This document shows positions 1-4,854 of a DNA stretch of 5,825 nt, piece after piece. Position 1 is the first letter of the stretch; each line of letters begins with the position of its first letter. Source of the stretch: an uncultured Sphingomonadales bacterium (GTDB lineage: Bacteria > Pseudomonadota > Alphaproteobacteria > Sphingomonadales > Sphingomonadaceae); the NCBI GenBank assembly GCA_903958285.1, contig CAJBSR010000052.1, forward strand, positions 1-5,825. Reading direction: 5' to 3'. The translations under genes were made by a program, and so were the position numbers. The notes beneath the pieces are model-generated. The model worked only from the letters and a program-made list of their open reading frames with translations, had not been told where the DNA came from and did not search any database.

Positions 1-582
1 CAAATGCACCCCGATATCTCGGTGCAGGCCATCGCCTATCTGCGCGAAGCCGATCTGGCCGAAGATAATTTCGATCTCGCCATCCGCTACGGCTCTCTGC
101 CTAGCTCTTCAATGCGCGCGAAGCTGTTTGGCTACCTTTCCTATTCTTTGTGCGCCTCCCCGGACTATATCGCACGTCATGGCTGGCCCTCGTCTCCGGA
201 GGATATTAGCAACCACAATTGCTTGACGGATCTGAGCGGACAGTTCCACTTTAACGACGGCCTCTCCGTGCGCGCCCATGGCAACTGGAGCAGCAACAGC
301 GGCGTCGCTCTGCGGTGGGCCGCACGGCGTGGTTTGGGCCTTGCCCATCTGCCGATCAGCGTTGTTCGTCAGGATCTGAACGACGGCAGCCTAGTCTATT
401 CAAGCGACGAATGGACGTTCCACGACAAGGAAGTTCGAGTGGTGTTTCCACCCGGCATCATGCCGAGTGCGACGCGCGCGTTCATTGATTACCTGACTAG
501 CCGCTACAACACCGAAATCAAAGTCCGACCTTGGATGTCGCCAGGATTAGTGCCGGGTACTTTCTCGCCCTCGATCGATTAA
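1..582 (+). CDS. LysR-type transcriptional regulator, C-terminal effector-binding domain (5' end outside window)
   Basis: The frame is open from base 1, so the N-terminal DNA-binding helix-turn-helix and linker lie upstream; about 193 of the roughly 300 residues usual for the family are present. Residues look like the periplasmic-binding-protein-like effector domain of LysR regulators of the GcvA-like branch. Hallmarks are FDLAIRYG (encoded near 70-93), the LCASPDYIARHGWP stretch with the usual 'C-A-S-P-x-Y' (near 148-190), the 'HNCL' segment (near 211-222), and the late GLGLAHLP motif (near 331-354) where the second subdomain crosses over. The ATG at 4 is internal, not a start. The gene ends in TAA at 580-582 and is followed by 109 bases before the Rieske gene, in the same direction. 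LysR regulators more often sit divergently from their targets, so this arrangement is less typical, but adjacency still suggests control of the downstream cassette. The inducer is unknown. Family assignment is confident; target assignment is inference. Confidence 0.9.
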   Translation, partial: QMHPDISVQAIAYLREADLAEDNFDLAIRYGSLPSSSMRAKLFGYLSYSLCASPDYIARHGWPSSPEDISNHNCLTDLSGQFHFNDGLSVRAHGNWSSNSGVALRWAARRGLGLAHLPISVVRQDLNDGSLVYSSDEWTFHDKEVRVVFPPGIMPSATRAFIDYLTSRYNTEIKVRPWMSPGLVPGTFSPSID

Positions 583-626
583 CGCCGCTGTGTAAACAGT
601 CCGTCGTCTTAGGCAGCCTTTCCCTC

Positions 627-637
627 GCCGGACCGGC
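627..637 (+). repeat. GC-rich 11-base palindrome GCCGG-A-CCGGC
   Basis: Perfect arms of five bases surround a single central A. As RNA it could form only a very small hairpin (four pairs, three-base loop), and no T-run follows, so it is a poor terminator. As DNA it could be a protein-binding half of the operator region, its centre lying 26 bases upstream of the centre of the T-N11-A dyad. Chance occurrence in GC-rich DNA is quite possible. Confidence 0.25.
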
Positions 638-650
638 TGTTAATATCTAC

Positions 651-665
651 CTTGGAAGAGCCAAG
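651..665 (+). promoter_or_regulatory. Candidate LysR-type operator (dyad with T-N11-A)
   Basis: The sequence CTTGG-N5-CCAAG is a perfect 5-base-arm interrupted palindrome. T at 652 and A at 664 are separated by exactly 11 bases within it, which is the known T-N11-A consensus for LysR-type regulator boxes. It lies 26 bases upstream of the Rieske start codon and 69 bases after the LysR stop. A short dyad like this occurs by chance fairly often; support comes mainly from its position next to a LysR gene. Confidence 0.35.
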
Positions 666-691
666 CGCTCACAAGGGAGAGGGTCGATCGC

Positions 692-1663
692 ATGCCTGCA
701 GTGCAACGGTTTCCAATGGGCATCCCTTATGGATGGTATTTTGTCACCTATTCCGATGATTTGCATCCGGGGGACGTCCGATCTTTGCATTATTTCGGCC
801 GAGATCTGGTGCTATTCCGCAACGAAAGCGGCGTAGCTGGTCTGCTTGACGCCTATTGCCCGCATATGGGCGCCCATCTCGGCGAAGGCGGCGTAGTGGA
901 TGGCGATGCGTTACGCTGCCCGTTCCACGCCTGGGCCTTTCGACCCGATGGGTTCTGCGTCGACATTCCTTATGCCAAGGCATTTCCGCCCATTTGCAAA
1001 CGCGAGCCCGTGGCCGGCCCTTACCCAGTTACAGAAGCGAATGGTGTCATCTGGGGCTGGTATCACCCGGCCGGCGAGGCGCCTTCATTTGAGGTGCTGA
1101 CAGTGCCGGAATTTACAGAACCGGGCTGGGCAGCTGCAACCCGCCGGGAATGGCGTTTTGGCAGCAATCCCCAGGAAATCGCTGAAAATGGCGTCGACGT
1201 GGCTCACTTTGAATTCGTTCACAAGATGAACGCCGTGCCAGAGGGCCAGACCAGCTACGAGGGGCATATGCGACGCTCTGCCGCCTTTGGCGAACGCACT
1301 ATGACGCTACCAGACGGGCAGACAAAGGTTATCCCGTCGACTGTCCAGACCGTGCAGAACGGCGCCGGCCAGAAGACAACCCATCTCACAGGAGTGGTCA
1401 CGCTCGCGCTGCAAGTGCTGGTGACCCCAGTGGAAGCGGATGAATGCGAACTGCGCTTCTGCTTCACCCACCCGGTTGTCGAGCCAGGCTCCTTTGAAGA
1501 CAAGGCCATAAAGGCCGCAATTGCATCAACGACCGGGCAAACGGGCGTGGAAGGCGATATTCCGATTTGGCACAAGAAAATCCATCGCGCCCAGCCACTT
1601 CTCTGCGATGGCGACGGCCCGATCTTGAAGTTCCGGAAATATTTTGAACAATTCTACGTCTGA
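692..1663 (+). CDS. Rieske [2Fe-2S] non-heme iron oxygenase, KshA/DAF-36-like
   Basis: Probable terminal oxygenase that hydroxylates a hydrophobic ring compound using O2 and electrons from a separate reductase. The N-terminal Rieske domain (about residues 10-115) has the cluster ligands C56-x-H58-x17-C76-x2-H79 within CPHMGAHLGEGG and CPFHAWAF. The catalytic domain has the mononuclear iron motif with N166, bridging D169, H172 and H177; D289 in the DIPIW segment is the likely third, carboxylate ligand. The 'RFPxG..YGWYFV', 'YFGRDLVLFR', 'GDGPI' and C-terminal 'QFY' signatures match the family of 3-ketosteroid 9-alpha-hydroxylase oxygenase (KshA) and cholesterol 7-desaturase. At 323 residues it is shorter than actinobacterial KshA (about 380-395). 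The start at 692 is preceded by AAGGGAGAGG (673-682) at good spacing; the next in-frame ATG (716) would remove the conserved RFP. All metal ligands are present, so it should be active. Family is confident, steroid substrate is only a possibility, and no reductase or ferredoxin gene is in the window. Confidence 0.9.
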   Translation: MPAVQRFPMGIPYGWYFVTYSDDLHPGDVRSLHYFGRDLVLFRNESGVAGLLDAYCPHMGAHLGEGGVVDGDALRCPFHAWAFRPDGFCVDIPYAKAFPPICKREPVAGPYPVTEANGVIWGWYHPAGEAPSFEVLTVPEFTEPGWAAATRREWRFGSNPQEIAENGVDVAHFEFVHKMNAVPEGQTSYEGHMRRSAAFGERTMTLPDGQTKVIPSTVQTVQNGAGQKTTHLTGVVTLALQVLVTPVEADECELRFCFTHPVVEPGSFEDKAIKAAIASTTGQTGVEGDIPIWHKKIHRAQPLLCDGDGPILKFRKYFEQFYV

Positions 1664-1755
1664 AAAAAACTTAAATGCCAATACCACTCGGCCAATTTAT
1701 TTTCGGAAATCATCACAGTTCAATATTACTAAATAAATATATGGAGAGATTTGCT
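1664..1755 (+). promoter_or_regulatory. AT-rich spacer before the ADC-like gene; possible internal promoter
   Basis: Only 27 of 92 bases are G or C by hand count (about 29%), in sharp contrast to the GC-rich genes on both sides. It opens with a run of six A right after the Rieske stop and ends in an A/T-only stretch (1730-1741). TATTAC at 1724-1729 resembles a -10 box at 4 of 6 positions, but no good -35 box lies at proper spacing. It could be an internal promoter, an A/T-rich regulator or UP-element site, or a recombination junction where the Rieske gene was joined to the ADC-SDR-MFS block. No stem-loop plus T-run terminator was seen. Confidence 0.35.
1743..1748 (+). promoter_or_regulatory. 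Ribosome binding site deciding the ADC-like start
   Basis: GGAGAG lies seven bases upstream of the ATG at 1756, a near-ideal Shine-Dalgarno placement. It supports 1756 over the upstream in-frame ATGs at 1675 and 1741. The latter overlaps the site itself. Confidence 0.7.
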
Positions 1756-2556
1756 ATGAAACGTCTGAGATATGTGCGTGGAAACTCGTCCGCGCGGGCA
1801 GCAGGTGGCCTCAATAATACAGTGCGTTCCATTCGCGCCACCTATGAAACCGATGCCGATGTCTATGCAGCGCTGCTTCCCAAGCCTCTCGAAGCGGCTG
1901 ATCGCCCCGAGGTTTGGTTGCAAATGGCCCATGTTGCGATGCACGTCACAGCAGAACGAACAGTAGAAATCGGTGCGCTCACAGTGGGTTTGAACTGCAG
2001 CTTTGAAGGCACGCCCGGCGCTTATTGTTTCCATATGGCAATGGAAGGCGAGAGCGTCGTCACCGGCGGGCGCGAGCGCTTCGGCGAACCGAAGAAGATC
2101 GCAACGACAAGCTTTGTCAAGGATGGCAACAAGGTGACCGCGACCTGTTCACGCCACGGCATAACCTATTTCACCATCGAAGGGGAAATCGGGGCCGACA
2201 ATGCAAACCCCAAGCAGTTCAAGGAACATCTGTTCTGCTACAAGGCATTGCAGGGCATTACCGATCCCAATACCTTTGATGGCGATGTGTTTCTCACGCG
2301 CCTGAACTGGGAACGCAATTACAATAAGCGGGCCGATATGACGGGCGTCATCACGCTGGCAGAATCCGCTTATGATCCGCTCGTCGACCTTCCGGTCAAG
2401 CGCATCCTCAACATGGAATATGTGGAAGGCTCCACCGTGACAGGTGGGCAGATTTTGCGCACCGTTCCCGGTGAGTGGATTGCCCATCAATGGGTCGGCC
2501 GATTTGACGATCCGCAGAACACGGGCCTTGTTCTCGACGCCTCTGGCCAGTCCTGA
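1756..2556 (+). CDS. Acetoacetate decarboxylase superfamily protein
   Basis: A 266-residue cytoplasmic protein of the size usual for acetoacetate decarboxylase (ADC). The segment GGRE at 104-107 followed by GEPKK at 110-114 matches the ADC active-site stretch. K113 corresponds to the Schiff-base lysine (Lys115 in the Clostridium acetobutylicum enzyme) and K114 to its neighbour that lowers the pKa (Lys116). E71 in VEIG aligns by my reading with the active-site Glu76, allowing a three-residue insertion in between. These residues argue for a working Schiff-base enzyme. The family is not uniform: some members, such as the characterised Sbi_00515, act as aldolase-dehydratases rather than decarboxylases, so the true reaction is open. 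In this setting it more likely acts on a keto intermediate of the pathway than on acetoacetate. The start is chosen from the Shine-Dalgarno site at 1743-1748. It is followed after five bases by the SDR gene, so the two are surely co-transcribed. Confidence 0.85.
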   Translation: MKRLRYVRGNSSARAAGGLNNTVRSIRATYETDADVYAALLPKPLEAADRPEVWLQMAHVAMHVTAERTVEIGALTVGLNCSFEGTPGAYCFHMAMEGESVVTGGRERFGEPKKIATTSFVKDGNKVTATCSRHGITYFTIEGEIGADNANPKQFKEHLFCYKALQGITDPNTFDGDVFLTRLNWERNYNKRADMTGVITLAESAYDPLVDLPVKRILNMEYVEGSTVTGGQILRTVPGEWIAHQWVGRFDDPQNTGLVLDASGQS

Positions 2557-2561
2557 CCTGC

Positions 2562-3413
2562 ATGAACGACCTCAACGGAAAAATCTCCCTGATTACAGGC
2601 GGCGCAAGCGGTGTAGGCAAAGCAATAGGTGCGCGGCTGGTCCGAGAGGGCTGCCGCGTCATCCTGTGCGATATTGACCAAGACAAGCTGGACGTCGCCG
2701 TCGCCGATATCGGCGCGGAAGCGGGTCTGGTCGCCGACGTCACAAAGGAACACGCTGTTGAGCAGCTGGCGGACACCATGTTCGCCCGTTTTGGCTGCGT
2801 GCACCTGTTATTCAACAATGCAGGCGTTGGGCTGGGCGAGGCAAATCGAAAGATCTGGACGCTGCCCCTGAACGACTGGCGATGGGGCATGGACGTCAAT
2901 GTTTTGGGGGTGGTGCACGGCATCAAGGCCTTTGTGCCGCGCATGCTGGCGTCTGGCGAAGACGGCGTGGTAATCAACACATCATCGTCAAACGGTGGCC
3001 TGCGCTCGCTTCCCAACACGCCCATTTACGCGGCAAGCAAGGCCGCAGTGACGAGCATATCCGAGGTTTTGCACCAGCAGCTTCTGCGCGAAGGTGGGAA
3101 AATTCGTGCGGCCATCCTGTTCCCCGGCCCGAATACCGTCAATACATCGATCATGGCGTCCAATCTGGTGCGGCCGGATGACTATGCCGAAGGGGCAAGC
3201 CGCGAGGTCGCCTATCGCACCATGCAGGAACTTGTTGAGAAGACCGGCCTCAAAATCTCTTTGACAGAGCCCGAAGAGGTGGCAGACTTTGCGGTGGATG
3301 GGGTAAAAGCTGGGCGGTTTTGGCTCTTGCCGGAAAGTGAAACAGGCGACGCCATGTTAAGGGATCGGATGAACAACATATTAGCGCGGCTTGACCCGCC
3401 GTCAGCCTGGTAA
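2562..3413 (+). CDS. Short-chain dehydrogenase/reductase (classical SDR), NAD(H)-type
   Basis: A 283-residue Rossmann-fold oxidoreductase expected to interconvert an alcohol and a ketone. The cofactor motif T12-G-G-A-S-G-V-G19 follows the first strand. An acidic residue, D37 in the CDID segment, ends the second strand and predicts NAD(H) rather than NADP(H) preference. NNAG is at 85-88, N113 is in DVNVLG, the catalytic serine is S142 or S143, and Y156-x3-K160 completes the active site. FPGP (187-190) is the usual nucleotide-binding loop after the sixth strand. The C-terminal part (about 200-283) is somewhat longer than in 250-residue minimal SDRs and probably shapes the substrate pocket. No Shine-Dalgarno sequence is evident before the ATG, which lies five bases after the ADC-like stop, so translation is probably coupled to that gene. 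Substrate is unknown; a product of the upstream oxygenase is a plausible guess. Confidence 0.9.
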   Translation: MNDLNGKISLITGGASGVGKAIGARLVREGCRVILCDIDQDKLDVAVADIGAEAGLVADVTKEHAVEQLADTMFARFGCVHLLFNNAGVGLGEANRKIWTLPLNDWRWGMDVNVLGVVHGIKAFVPRMLASGEDGVVINTSSSNGGLRSLPNTPIYAASKAAVTSISEVLHQQLLREGGKIRAAILFPGPNTVNTSIMASNLVRPDDYAEGASREVAYRTMQELVEKTGLKISLTEPEEVADFAVDGVKAGRFWLLPESETGDAMLRDRMNNILARLDPPSAW

Positions 3414-3419
3414 GGCCTG

Positions 3420-4787
3420 ATGAACCCCAAGGGCGCGGTCAGCCCCGACCAATCGCAGGTATCCGCGCCCTATCGCTGGTATGTCGTTGCCGTCCTGTTT
3501 GTTGCCTACGCATTCAGCGCGATTGATGCGCGCATCCTCACCTTACTTGTGGTGCCGCTCAAGGCCAGCATGCAGTTGTCAGACTTCCAGATCAGTTTGC
3601 TGCAGGGCTTTGCCTTCGCGCTCTTATATTCGGTTGCCGCCTTGCCGGTCGGCCGGATGGTGGATGGCAGCCCGCGGCGCCCCAGGCTGATCGTCTGGGG
3701 AATAATCCTATGGTCCGCCATGACTATGTGTTGCGGCCTTGCCAAAAACTTTTCGATGCTGTTCCTCGCCCGCGTCGGCGTTGGCGTTGGAGAGGCGACC
3801 CTCAGCCCTTCGGCCTATTCGCTGATCAGCGATTATTTTCCCAAAGACAAACGGGCATTGGCAATCAGCTTCTACGCCATCGGTTATCCGATTGGCGGCG
3901 GGCTCGCTCTTATTCTGGGCGGGATTCTGCTCAACTATTTTACGACAACAGACATGTCTGGATGGGGCCTGTTTTCGGGTTTTGAACCGTGGCAACTGGT
4001 CTTCATTGCCGTAGGCGCGCCCGGCATTTTCATCGCGATTCTTGTCGCCTCCATTCGGGACCCCGGCCGCCGCGAAAGCGGAGGCATCGGAAAAGATGCC
4101 GTCGTTCCTATCCGGCAGGTGATCGCTTATCTCAAACACCGGTGGAAGCTCTATTCCATCCTGATGGGCGTGACGGCGTTGTCGGGACTTCTCTCCATCG
4201 GCACATCTCTGTGGTATCCCACGTTCCTCATCCGAACCTACGGCATGAGTGCGATGGATGTCGGCTTTTACTACGGCACATTGATGCTAGTGTGCGGCAC
4301 CGTTGGCACGTTGGCCGGGGGCTGGCTGTCCGGCGTTCTGCAGCGCCGCGGCACCGTGGACAGCAATCTGCGTATCATGTTCGTTGCGACTTGCGTCAAA
4401 GCCTTGCCCCTTGTTGTCGGGCCGCTGATGCCGACTGCAACCTTGGCCCTCACCTTCATGGCAGTGGGCACGCTGGTGGGTCAGGCATCTCAAGGCGTGA
4501 TATTGACCGCCATTCAGGATGTAACCCCCAACAGGCTTAGGGGCCAGGTGACAGCGCTGACGCTGCTCGCGGTCAACTTGATCGGTCTGGGCTTCGGCTC
4601 ATCCATCATTGCCGCGTTCACGGATTTTGTTTTCGGCGATGAACAGGCCCTTCGCTATTCGATCGCACTCACTGGGGCGATCTTCCTGCCGATCATGGCC
4701 TTCATGCTCGCCAAGGGGATGGCCCTGTACCGTGCGGAAATCGCAAATCTTGATCGTGCGAACGCGCCGTTGGAAAACAACAGCTAA
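3420..4787 (+). CDS. MFS transporter, Spinster-like, first of a tandem pair
   Basis: A 455-residue inner-membrane carrier of the major facilitator superfamily with the expected size and hydrophobic pattern for 12 membrane helices; a hydrophilic stretch near 212-245 would be the central loop between the two halves. The loop 2-3 motif A is seen as G78-x3-D82-x3-R86-R87. Helix 4 and the following loop carry R118 and VGVGEATLSPS (120-130), a signature strong in Spinster-type MFS proteins. One oddity is TM1: it reads IDARIL (35-40), whereas the second copy downstream and most Spinster-like proteins I recall have an Asp-Arg pair here. The start at 3420 has only a weak AAGG five bases upstream and lies six bases after the SDR stop, so it is in the same transcript. 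Likely role is import of the pathway substrate or export of a product. Transport direction and cargo cannot be told from sequence. Confidence 0.9.
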   Translation: MNPKGAVSPDQSQVSAPYRWYVVAVLFVAYAFSAIDARILTLLVVPLKASMQLSDFQISLLQGFAFALLYSVAALPVGRMVDGSPRRPRLIVWGIILWSAMTMCCGLAKNFSMLFLARVGVGVGEATLSPSAYSLISDYFPKDKRALAISFYAIGYPIGGGLALILGGILLNYFTTTDMSGWGLFSGFEPWQLVFIAVGAPGIFIAILVASIRDPGRRESGGIGKDAVVPIRQVIAYLKHRWKLYSILMGVTALSGLLSIGTSLWYPTFLIRTYGMSAMDVGFYYGTLMLVCGTVGTLAGGWLSGVLQRRGTVDSNLRIMFVATCVKALPLVVGPLMPTATLALTFMAVGTLVGQASQGVILTAIQDVTPNRLRGQVTALTLLAVNLIGLGFGSSIIAAFTDFVFGDEQALRYSIALTGAIFLPIMAFMLAKGMALYRAEIANLDRANAPLENNS

Positions 4788-4854
4788 GGCCCACGCGGTC
4801 GACAGCTTTGCGGGCTGCCATCTTCATCGCAAAAACACGGCCGGGGGGGGCTTT
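4788..4854 (+). other. Spacer between the two MFS genes, with inverted repeat
   Basis: This 67-base gap contains an inverted repeat TTTGCG (4807-4812) / CGCAAA (4828-4833) with a 15-base loop. It is followed by A rather than T residues, so it is not a good intrinsic terminator on the + strand. The gap ends in the G run just before the next start codon. No clear promoter was found. Transcription of the second MFS gene by read-through seems likely. Confidence 0.35.
4843..4850 (+). repeat. G8 homopolymer immediately upstream of the second MFS start
   Basis: Eight consecutive G lie four bases before the ATG at 4855, where a Shine-Dalgarno site would normally be. G-rich sequence can pair with the 3' end of 16S rRNA through G-C and G-U pairs, so it may serve as the ribosome binding site. 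The length of such a run is prone to replication slippage and also to sequencing error. Confidence 0.5.

Larger units (their letters stand above)
583..691 (+). promoter_or_regulatory. Spacer between regulator and Rieske gene; likely promoter/operator region
   Basis: This 109-base gap is the only sizeable non-coding region between the regulator and the catabolic genes, so it probably holds the promoter for the Rieske gene. Seen directly: an 11-base GC-rich palindrome (GCCGG-A-CCGGC, 627-637), TAATAT at 641-646 that matches a sigma-70 -10 box at only 4 of 6 positions, a dyad CTTGG-N5-CCAAG (651-665), and a purine-rich ribosome binding site at 673-682. I found no convincing -35 box at the proper distance from TAATAT, so the exact promoter is unassigned. 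There is no stem followed by a T-run that would make a clear terminator for the regulator gene, so read-through from it is possible. Confidence 0.45.

Noticed and set aside
588..599. Short inverted repeat CTGT-N4-ACAG just after the LysR stop, considered as terminator
   Set aside because: Four-base arms and no T-run; too weak for a terminator or a supported operator.
531..836. Open frame of 101 codons bridging the LysR end and the Rieske start
   Set aside because: It overlaps both real genes in another frame, shows no family resemblance, and has no ribosome site of its own.
1675..1755. In-frame upstream extension of the ADC-like gene from ATG 1675 or 1741
   Set aside because: The encoded 27 extra residues lie in AT-rich DNA and do not resemble the family N-terminus, while a good Shine-Dalgarno site sits before ATG 1756.
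2408..3025. 205-codon open frame on the minus strand
   Set aside because: It lies opposite the ADC-like and SDR genes, whose motifs are unmistakable; its composition (rich in Arg, Ser, Pro, Thr) is typical of an antisense shadow in GC-rich DNA.
3708..4139. 143-codon minus-strand open frame opposite the first MFS gene
   Set aside because: Antisense shadow with no motifs and no ribosome site evident; the sense strand encodes conserved MFS signatures.
3989..4540. 183-codon + strand open frame inside the first MFS gene
   Set aside because: It is a shifted frame of the MFS gene, very rich in Arg and His with no recognisable motif.
4807..4833. TTTGCG/CGCAAA inverted repeat considered as a terminator between the MFS genes
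   Set aside because: The 15-base loop, six-base arms and following A residues do not fit an intrinsic terminator on the + strand.
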